Assembly: GCA_003439945.1 (NCBI GenBank)
Contig: QVRM01002055.1
Location: 1-64,000 of the forward strand
Direction of reading: 5' to 3'
DNA from: Dermanyssus gallinae
Taxonomy: Eukaryota > Arthropoda > Arachnida > Mesostigmata > Dermanyssidae
Length of the DNA: 64,000 nt
Shown: positions 23,320 through 32,400 of the stretch, one piece after another
Layout: the number at the start of each line of letters is the position of its first letter
Position numbering within the stretch: position 1 is the stretch's first letter
Translations under genes and position numbers: made by a program
The notes under the pieces: generated by a model
Told to the model about the DNA's origin: nothing
The model's input: the letters and a program-made list of their open reading frames with translations, nothing else
Database searches by the model: none

Positions 23320-24012
23320 ACTTCAGGCGCGGGCGTCACTGCTGTCGTCGGTCTTTCTCTCTCTTTCCATTAACACGGGCGTTACTGCCTTCGCCGGCCT
23401 CTTCACCGGCACGGGCGTCACTACTATTGCGGCTCCCTTCACCGACACGGGCGTCACTACTGTCGCCGCTCTCTCTCTCTCTCTTTCTACCGACACGGGC
23501 GTCACTGCCTTCGCCGTTCTCTTTACCGGCACGGGCGTCACTGCTGTCGCCGCTCCCTTCGTCGACACGGGCGTTACTACTGTCGCCGCTCTCTCTCTTT
23601 TGCTACCGACATGGGCGTCACTGCCTCTGCCCTTCTCTTTACCGGCACGCGCGTCACTGCTGTTGCCGCTCCCTTCGCCGACAGAAGCGCCACTGCGGTC
23701 GGCGCCTCATAAAACCGGCACGGGCGACACCGCTGTCGCCGCTCTCTTCGTCGACACGGGCGTTACTACTGTCGCCGCTCTCTCTCTTTTTCTACCGACA
23801 TGGGCGTCACTGCCTTTGCCGTTCTCTTTACCGGCACGGGCGTCACTGCTGTCGCCGCTTCCTTCACTGACATGGGCGTCACTGCTGTTGCCGCTTTCTT
23901 CACTGACATGGGCGTCACTGCGGTCGGCGCCTCATAAAACCGGCACGGGCGTCACCGCTGTCGCCGCTCCATAAAACCGGCACGGGCGTCATTGCTGTCG
24001 CCGCTTCCATTC
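23320..24012. repeat. GC-rich minisatellite, about 39-bp core unit
   Basis: A unit built on CGGCACGGGCGTCACTGC, TGTCGCCGCT and a CTCTC/CTTC spacer repeats many times. Variants read GACACGGGCGTTACTACTG or GACATGGGCGTCACTGCC. Longer blocks also recur: the GCGGTCGGCGCCTCATAAAA block appears near 23695 and 23920. Open frames on both strands translate into periodic R/H/C or A/S/L protein and are by-products of the repeat. Confidence 0.85.
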
Positions 24013-24504
24013 ACCGCCTCTTACTACTTCCGCTCTCCACCCCTTCCCCCTCCCCCGCGCCCCGCCACCCGCTGGCACGACACTCTCGATCGTCCCTAGC
24101 AGTCGCAGCAGCAGCAGCAATAGCAGCGTAGTAATAGAGAATGCCGTATTAGTTGCAGGTTGCCCAGGTCCAGTCCAGTCCAGTCTAGTCCACCTGTTTG
24201 CTGAATGTATCGACGACCGTATGGATGTAGGCCGCCGACACGAGTCATTCAGCAGTCAGTCAGCCAGCTCTCAAGCTATGGGTATTATTTAGTAGTGTGG
24301 GTCGGTCGGTCGGTTGAGTCGAGTCGAGTTGAGTCGATTCGGCTCGTCGGCGTGCCTGTCGCGACGTCCGTCTCGGTTGGCAGCGCGTCACCGCGATCAC
24401 AGCACGATCTACGACCGGACGGCAGGTCGGTCAATGACAGAACGGTGACAGAAATGTGACGCACGTCACTGACACCTCGTCGTCGCGTCCCTCGTTGCAT
24501 GTCG
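24013..24504. other. GC-rich non-coding stretch
   Basis: Pyrimidine-rich then CAG-rich DNA (24105-24125), followed by short tandem GTCCA and GTCGG/GAGTC motifs near 24170-24330. It could be a promoter or 5' UTR, but no transcript start or coding exon can be fixed. Confidence 0.4.
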
Positions 24505-24905
24505 TCATTGTGATTGTTGTTGTTGCTGTTGTTGTTGTTGTTGTTGCGGTTGTTGTTGTTGTTGTTATTGTTGCGTTTGTTCTTGTTATTGTTGCGTTTG
24601 TTGTTGCTAGAGTTGTTGATGGACGTATCGTTGTTGCTGTAGTGGTTGTTGTTGTTGTTGCTGCCGTAGTTGTAGTTGAACTTACTGTTGTTAATCGAAG
24701 ACAATTCGACCCAATTCGACCCAATTTGATAACAAAACAGCAGCAGTAACAACAATACGAGCGACAACGTCAATAGATTCAACAACAACAACAACAAAAT
24801 TGTATACAATACTAACAATAGCAACGACAAAAGCGTTAATTGCAGCAGCAGCAGCAACAGTTACGACGGCAACCACAACAACAACAACAACAACAACAGC
24901 AGCAA
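24505..24905. repeat. (GTT)n and (AAC)n triplet tracts in inverted orientation
   Basis: GTT-rich sequence at about 24508-24675 is followed, after roughly 100 bp, by AAC/CAG-rich sequence at about 24740-24905. The two tracts are complementary. Long frames with runs of Asn, Thr, Val or Leu are translations of the repeat and are not genes. Confidence 0.8.
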
Positions 24906-25218
24906 CAACGACGATGACGACGGGCCGATCTCGTCATCGAGAGCGCCGATCTCGATCCAAAGCGTAACAGATCGCGTCCGGCGACGCGGGCGCGAACGCA
25001 AATCATGTCGTCACGGCCATTTGGCTCGCCTCGTCGCGCCGTCAGCTCAACGATCCCTCCTACAACGATTTCAATCGTCGACTTCTTTCGATTGACTTCA
25101 ATCGATGATGCGGCGTAGGCTACGGCTCTCATCAACAGAACCATGACGCGACTCACCAAGCGATACTTGTACGTAGGCTGGTCTACAACTATCTCACTGT
25201 TTAAACTGTGCATATTTG

Positions 25219-25249
<31 letters not shown>

Positions 25250-26000
25250 TTAAGTGTGTGTATTCATCAAATTCGATTTCCGGTGCAGGTGCACGACTGA
25301 TAGCTACTGTGGATCTTTGATTCAACATATCTGATTGGCATATCAGTTCATCCGAAATCGATGTCAAAACCGTGAATCATGGACTGTTGTTACGACAAAG
25401 TGTTGCCGTGCCGTTTATAACGCATTTGCCGTCAGTAAAGTGTGCTAATCGGATAACCGGCATTGTGTATCTTGCCCGCTGAAATTGACAGAGCTTCGCG
25501 ACATAATCAACGCTCACAGGTAACAAGCGACTACGTGGTGGGTGCGATAAATGCTTCGATGTCTTCAGGTGTACTCAATTGCTGGATTAAGATGATATTT
25601 GTTGTACCAGAAGTGCACAAGCAAAACGCACTATAAAAAAAATGACACATCTCGGTGGCGAGCGGACTTAGGTTCTGTGCCTGCACATTCTACGCTATCA
25701 CAAGAATTTGTTAGTAAAGAAATGCCCGTATAAAGGTGCAACATTTTCGAACAAAGCCCAAGAAGTTCGTTCCAGTTGGAACAATTGGCGGAGCAAACAA
25801 GCGTGGACAGGCTTATGCGGCAATTTCTGAAAAGGTTATTGCCTAAGATGTGATGGTAGATGATTTGTTTTAAAAGTAAACTCAACATGCACACCGGAAT
25901 ACGCCCGCGATGGGTCGGATAATATATATTTATATAGAAAATATTGTGATGATTTATTAATCAGTAACAATACGTTTGCGCACTCGGCAGTGCTCGCCTT
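24906..26000. other. no gene recognised
   Basis: The first 300 bp are GC-rich, the rest AT-rich, with (TA)n tracts at about 25226-25250 and 25999-26027. No homologous frame was found. A 5' non-coding exon of the channel gene could lie in this GC-rich block, but that is speculation. Confidence 0.4.
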
Positions 26001-26244
26001 ATATATATATATATATATATATATATTTTATGTATCCAGTATTGCTCTACAAAAACTGAGACGTTACACTACGTAAAATTGAATTTAGTTCAGGTAGAAT
26101 TATTCCTAGACTTGGGTTAAGCATTGTCCTGTTTTGAATTTTCTCCACTTCCAAAAGTCCGAATAAAACTGCGTATAACCGCGCTACGGCTTTGCTAGAA
26201 GGAATGAGGAAAACACTAGGAAGAAGCCGGTTAGATTGTGCCTG

Positions 26245-26815
26245 GAGGTTTTGTTACTATATTCTCATCCCATAATCTCTTCAACGGAAGCGGCCATTCC
26301 CCTTCACAAACTGCAAAAGGTTACTACTATTTTACGAATATTATTAACATTAGAAGAGCAGGGATACCATCTACACCCAAACCGAAGGGTCTTAATGGCA
26401 GCTGTAATCTGCGACTTGACGAAGCCATTTCATGTCGCTATGGTCACAGGGAAAAAGCCTTGTACGGCATGTAACCATTTGAAGCCGGGCTTGAAGTAAC
26501 TGCGCCATAGCGCAGTTTAATTTGGATGCGAAGCAAATATTTCGAGCTATCAAGAAGTTACTACTTTATGCCCATTACATTGGAGACATTCGGCCCCATC
26601 AGCGCAGGTACAGCGAAAGATATCGGAAAACGGATAGAAGACGTTACGGGCTATCGATGCGAGGCCTTGTTTTTAAAACAGATTATGTCTTTCGCCGTTT
26701 GCAGAGGGAACGTGGCTTCTATCATTGGCGCCATGAATTGACAGAAAGCAAACAGAACATGATGAATCTGGTTTAAACGTCCATACCTCACAATTGTCAT
26801 AACTAAATGATAATA
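26245..26815 (+). pseudogene. retrotransposon nuclease-region fragment with 3' UTR
   Basis: In two frames the plus strand reads IINIRRAGIPSTPKPKGLNG (compare LRKAGIPSTLEP in the array copies), then a degraded RPDG/WDATV region. A third frame (26526-26741) reads ITLETFGPISAGTAKDIGKR, then FLKQIMSFAVCRGNVAS and a stop after GAMN. The 3' UTR signature CATACCTCACAATTGTCATA follows at 26784-26803. It is the same family as the 17.7-20.5 kb array. Confidence 0.75.
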
Positions 26816-27845
26816 AAAAACAAACATTTAATATTTGCATTACAGCATTGCAGCATAAGTCTGTATATATATTATTAAGCCGTTGTGTGGTTTTAGAAGG
26901 ATACGGATAATTTACGCATTTGACGGGCAATGTCGCTTGTAAAATAACGCCTTTCTATTAGAGTTTGTCAGAAATAATAAACTGACATACAGCGCATTTT
27001 TATTAGGTTTCTGCTGCACTCTGTCCATATCATATGAAGGGGATCCGTAGATACTTGTGGCCACATCTGGGCGAGATGCAGAACTCGTTAGAGTAAGCCG
27101 TCTTGTTTAGGAGTGACAGTGAAATTACTATTTTGTAGTACCGATGTAACTGGTATAACAAAATACCAGCTACATTGGTATAATTCTCATTTTATTTCAC
27201 ATAGTTTGATGAAATTAGCGATTGCATGAGAACGAGTTATTCTGTGAGCAAGTTGAACATAATAGTTTTGAAAAAAAGCTATTTTCTTTGTCCGGAGGAC
27301 ATCAAACATGGCCAGCGAAATAGCATTAGTCGTGATAAACTCGCAAACGGTAAAACTCAGTGATGTCTCATTTTTATTTTGCGTACAATATATGAAAAAA
27401 ACTTCAGTATGCTCATGAAACCTTATCGACCACACAGACTGTACAGCAGCCGCTAACGGGCCCGCTCTGATAGCATAGGACTCTATAGAAATCCAAGGCG
27501 ACAGAAACGCCTTACTGTCGTATACGATCGTATTACGATTCAAACCACCTTCAATTCAATGGTCAACTAAAATAATCCCCGTTAAATGCGCATTTTCTGG
27601 AATCGGTTTGTTTTATGACACAATTGACAGGTAAAAAAAAGTTTGAATGTGCCACCTTGGAGCGTAAAGCTACAGCGCTCTCCCTCCTCCGTGCTAGCAC
27701 ATTTTTAGCAAGAACGAGAATGCCGTCACGCTGCCGATCCTAAAATCGGCCACTTCTTTCAAGAGTCCACAAAGTCAACTTCTGCAGCGCGTGACACTCA
27801 CGGAGCGGTGGCGCTGACCGCATCGAAACGGATGAACGCCAAAAG
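26816..27845. other. no gene recognised
   Basis: AT-rich sequence. Around 27085-27140 there is weak similarity to the foldback arm (an AACTCGTTAGAG...GTCTTGTTTAGGAGTGACAG-like stretch), perhaps a very old arm fragment. The minus frame 27187-27543 has no recognised domain. Confidence 0.4.
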
Positions 27846-27849
27846 TTCA

Positions 27850-29500
27850 CAAGGACGAGGCTACTGAGCGGCGCGACGAGATTGATGCACTTTCGAAAGT
27901 TCATGGTGTCAAGGTTGTTGTCAATGTTGTCCAGCCTCAAAAGCTCTGGAAACAGATTTCCAGAGCCATACTGTTCTGCAAGGACAAGACGCGCCATCCC
28001 TCGCGTTACAATGTGCGTTACTATGTATACATATCAACAGTGTTGCGGCGAATATCTCGACAGACAGAACCGCTGCTATATTTGCTTTCGAGAACGGCAT
28101 CGAGATGTGGGTGCTTGCCCAGATAAAAACGCAGAATGCAAAACGTGTAAGTTCGGAGTCTATACGTCAACGCATCCAATTGAGCCGTGTTCGAGATCCA
28201 CTGGACAAGCGGCTACAACAAGCGTGGCGCAGACACTCATATTAGTTCCTCCTGCGTACTGACTTATAGACACAGGCATTTGCCAGTTCGCATGACGGGT
28301 CCTACTACATACCGAACCATCAAGTCTCTACCCAGACCGACAAAAAGGAAACATGGCACACACTATTCTTCTGCTCACCTGCTACAATTGGCAATAAGTC
28401 ACGCAACGTATATTTGCTAACTAGAACGCAACTGAACCCAAACCTGGTTAAACCATTTTTCGTCGGGCACAAGGACATTGTAATGTTCTGCAGACATTAC
28501 TCTAGCGTACCCGATGATCAACCTTGCCTTGACGTCATTTGAGACTAGCGATGATTCCCTGAAGTCTAATTCAGGGAATATCGCTAGTCTCAAACATATG
28601 GGAATGTCGCCAGCTGACGCAAGCCTTGTCAGGGCTAATTTTGGAGGCTTCGTACGCGCCTGGTTTTCTCTGAAGATCTCTTTCGTTGTTCGCACAAGTT
28701 GCACGACAGATACCACGTATTAATAAATGCATTGTATTGCAGAGTGATGCCTATATTTTCGACTCTAAAAGATGGGTCTTGCCGCTCACTCTGACAGATA
28801 AACCAAGTATTCCAGGACTCTGGTCCACCATACTTAAGTAGCATAAACTAGTTCCAATACCTTTTTCTTCTAGGTCCAGGCATCTTCTTTTTCGCCACGT
28901 CTAGACTGCACGCCACTTTCGATAACGCACAAAAATATGTCGAGTCAGTCACCATTATTAAGCAACGATTCAATTTCTAACAGAGTCGGAAAACTCGGAA
29001 GTTACAGCCTCAGAGATGCATACTCCTGTTACTTAATTGCCGTCAAAACTGCGCCCACGAAGACGCTAGGTCGTAGTTGTGTCGAAAGCGAGAAGCTGCG
29101 GACCATAATCTGTGAGCTTGTACCAGTAATCAATGATCATCTGTTGACTTATATTGGAGACAGTCCCGCAGAGCTGCATGCCCGGACGCCAACATTTCTT
29201 TCGCGAAGATCCATCAAGACCAGCTCCCTGTATCACCTTGGTAATCCACCAGTCTGACTCGTGTGAAAAAAACATTTTCCGGCGACCAAGCAAATTCGTG
29301 ACGCTGCCCATCAGAGGACAAGCTGTTTTGCAGTCTGTGAGAAGGTAACTCCTCTAGAGTGCTACGTGCTATGGTCGACGCTCATTGAGGCCGCGATGAC
29401 CCTGTGCGTTCGTACGTACAGCATGAAGCTTGCTAACGGCAATCAGCCACATGCAGGTGTGCCGCTCAACCTCTCCAATCGATCGCCGTAGTCTAGCGTG
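27850..29500 (+). pseudogene. BEL/Pao-like LTR retrotransposon relic
   Basis: A Cys/His cluster near 28070-28190 (RCYICFRERHRDVGACP followed by CKTCK) looks like a gag zinc-finger region. LIDTGI near 28262 resembles a retroviral-type protease active site (DTG). Frame 28937-29257 has ESEKLRTIICELVPVIND followed by LLTYIGDSPAEL, which matches the end of BEL/Pao integrases (vl.EiEavINsRPLtY..ddp.el). Reverse transcriptase and LTRs are missing and frames are broken. A 25-bp hairpin lies inside at 28538-28594. Confidence 0.6.
28538..28594. repeat. hairpin, about 25-bp arms
   Basis: TTTGAGACTAGCGATGATTC (from 28538) pairs with GAATATCGCTAGTCTCAAA (ending 28594). The arms are about 25 bp with one mismatch, and the loop is about 6 bp. 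It lies within the BEL/Pao-like relic. Its origin is unknown; a small palindromic insertion or inverted duplication is possible. Confidence 0.8.
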
Positions 29501-29601
29501 GTGGCCCAAAAGTTGCATCTAAGCTGCTGTTGAAGCGCTGAATCCGGCTGAGTATGTTTCAAGGTAGATTCGTTTAATATTGTTCTTTTCATCTCACTTA
29601 A

Positions 29602-29832
29602 TGGGCGGCTGGATGGTAATGTACCATCTCTTTATTGAAACATCTGTGCTCCCCGTTTTTTGTTCGATCATGGTCGATTATTAGTCCACTCCGGCATTCA
29701 CCTTGTTTAAATTGGGAACCATGAAAACCAATTTAGGAGTGGCCGGTCTGGGTCTCGAACCCAGGCCTCCCGAATGCAAGGCAAAGGCTTTTGCTACTAA
29801 GCCATCTTGCTCGGTAATTTTATCGGTAAGCA
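29602..29832 (-). repeat. SINE family A copy 3 with 14-bp target duplication
   Basis: The minus-strand head contains GATGGCTTAGTAGCAAAAGC and B box GGGTTCGAGACCC. The body has the family's GGAGTGGACTAAT and GACCATGATCG motifs and ends AATAAAGAGATGGTACATTA. TTCATCTCACTTAA occurs on both sides (29588-29601 and 29833-29846), a target-site duplication. Confidence 0.88.
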
Positions 29833-29846
29833 TTCATCTCACTTAA

Positions 29847-30350
29847 ACATACTCAAGAAGAAGTTACTGGGCAGGTTAGAATAATTAAGCCCGCCACCCG
29901 TCGAATGCGTTACCAAAAGTGTGTACGCTACATCCGTTTCCCTGAATCGAATGTAAACGCGCGTTTTGCGGTCCGCCAACGAACGAACAACACCAGGCGT
30001 AATCTTCGCCGACCTACATACATAAGAGTGTTCATTCGACTTCATCCGTAGACACAATGCTTTCCATCTTTCTCGGGTCACCGTCGCTCCGTCTGCACCA
30101 AGCACATGTTGCATGGCTGGAGAGCAGTGAAACACGCATCAATAGAGTATAAATCGCTGCATTACGTCTCGCATTGAAGGAGTAAAGGGCGATCAATAAA
30201 TGATTATGAAAACTTTTGAGGTTTTTTTTATTATTTAATACTGACTTTGAGCGGGGCTAGCAAAATGAAATAAAACAATGAAAAATAATATGGTAACTGG
30301 GCTTTGGTTAACTAAAGCTACTATATATATATATCTTGTGGATATAACCT
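29847..30350. other. no gene recognised
   Basis: A minus-strand frame at 29839-30135 (98 codons, ERWKALCLRMKSNEH) has no recognised family and no joining exon. The rest is AT-rich, with a short (TA)n at about 30322-30332 just before the channel gene's first coding exon. Confidence 0.4.
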
Positions 30351-30360
30351 GACTTACAGA

Positions 30361-30588
30361 ATGTCCGAGTGGTCGGTTAGTGGTACAGATCCTTTAAGAA
30401 GGCTCGACTTGCACAATACCAGATGGAGCGAAACATCAGAGGCTGTCGATACTGGCAAAGCGACTAACGATCACGGTGATGGAGATATGGGACCGCGCCA
30501 TAAGCATCAGCTGTTCAGCGAAACCTCACGGGCTCGCAAGGTCTACGGATATCTGTTTTTGCCCAGCGAGAATAAGCTCTCAATGAAG
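30361..30588 (+). CDS. channel exon: N-terminus
   Basis: An acceptor CTGACTTACAG lies just before the ATG at 30361, so a non-coding 5' exon is implied. It encodes 76 residues, mostly polar, ending KVYGYLFLPSENKLSMK before GTACCT. The last part corresponds to the HCN segment that leads into a FGS-type motif before S1. Ends in phase 0. Confidence 0.75.
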
Positions 30589-30835
30589 GTACCTCTTCTT
30601 CAGCCGGACAAAACATCATGCTTCTAGTCAAATCAACTATTGCCGGCGTTTCTTGTCTGTTTTAAAATACATTTGCCGCAATGAACTTAAAACACTTTAG
30701 CGCGTTAGTGCTGTTGATAGTTCATTGCATCCTTCATAGTTAAATGAGCAATCTTTGGCAAAATAGATTAGAGTAAAGTCGTAAGTGGCATGCTATGTCA
30801 CCGTTGCACCTCTAACGTAGCCTTAAATAAACACG

Positions 30836-30890
<55 letters not shown>

Positions 30891-32340
30891 GGTGTTTCAG
30901 GAATCTTTGAAGCGCGATTGTGGAATTGTAGAGCTCGTTAAAGCAAATGTTTTTTCTCCAAGGGAACATGGTCTCTGAGAAGTCTTGTTTCGGAGTGAGA
31001 GTGAACAGTTACTACAATTTGTAACACTGGTGTTTTTGTCTGACATAGAAACACAAAATGTGCAATTGCAAGACAACCAGTCTTCTGTGTGACCGTGTGT
31101 TGTGAGAAAATTCTGCTTCTTCTGAAAAAATCTATAATATATGCCGGTCAGAAGATGCAACATGGTCGCTTAGAAGAGAATTTCAAAAAATAAAGTTCTT
31201 ATTCGCTTTCACGCCAAATACCTCAAAATCATCACCCTACGACCACTCACGGCGCTTGAAACTAACATATTCAGGCAAATGCGCATTTCATGATGATCAT
31301 TTTGGTATTAAACTTACGGCAACGCGAGCTGTGGTTGCGGAGTAATTACGATTTTTTGGCCAGATGTCGGGATTGAGTGCATGCAAAAATGACTTTGTTC
31401 CAGAAATATTTTAAGAGCGATATATGGAATTGTAGAGCTCGTTAAAGAAAATATTTTTTCCAATGGAACATGGTTTTTGAAAAGTCTTGTTTCGGAGTGA
31501 GAGTGATATTACTACAATTTGTGTCACTGGTGTTGGTGCCCGACATAAGAGCATAAAATGTGCACTTACGAGACAACCGGTCCTCCTATACAGAAACTAG
31601 GCATCGTCGTATTCGCGAAAAATTCGACTTCTTCTGAAGAACTTTAAATATTGCCTAGAAGATGCGACACAATCGTTTAAAAATATTTTGCAAAAATTAA
31701 GTACTTTTTTAGCCATCACGTTCAATATCTCAAAATCATAACCCTACGAACAATCACAGCACTCAAAACTAACACATTCAAATGCGCATGCATGCATTCA
31801 TGCCGATCATTTTGGTACCAAGTACATAGCAATGCGAGCCGTGATTGCGGTGTAATTCAGACTGAGTGCATACATAAATGATCTACTAGCACTCTAGGTA
31901 ATTTTTGCATGCACTCAATCTCGACATCTGGCCAAAAAATCGTAATTACTCCGCAACAGCTCGCGTTGCCATAAGTTTGGTGCCAAAATGATCATCATAA
32001 AATGCACATTGGCCTGAATATGTTAGTTTAAGGCGCCGTGAGTGGTCGTAGGGTAATAATTGTGAGGTATTTGGCGTGAAGGCTAGTAAAGAACTTTATT
32101 TTTTCTAATTACCTTCTAAGCGACCATGTAGCATCTTCTGACCGGCCTTAATATAGGACCGGTTGTCTCGCAATTCCACATGTAGTGTTCCTGTGTCGGG
32201 CAAAACACCAGTGTTACAAATTGTAGTAATTTCACTCTCACTCCGAAACAAGACGTCTCAGAGACCATGTTCCATTGAAAAACACATGTGCTTTAACGAG
32301 CTCTACAATTCCACATATCGCGTTTCAAATATTCCTGGAA

Positions 32341-32400
<60 letters not shown>

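Noticed and set aside
23427..23974. Overlapping 124-147-codon frames with periodic R/H/C or A/S/L content
   Set aside because: They follow the minisatellite unit; several frames on both strands stay open at once, as expected for a repeat lacking stops.
24285..24857. 190-codon minus frame rich in Asn, Ser and Leu
   Set aside because: It is a triplet-repeat translation. The poly-Asn run is the AAC/GTT tract.
29839..30135. 98-codon minus frame with ERWKALCLRMKSNEH
   Set aside because: Clean frame but no family, start context or partner exon; kept as unrecognised sequence.
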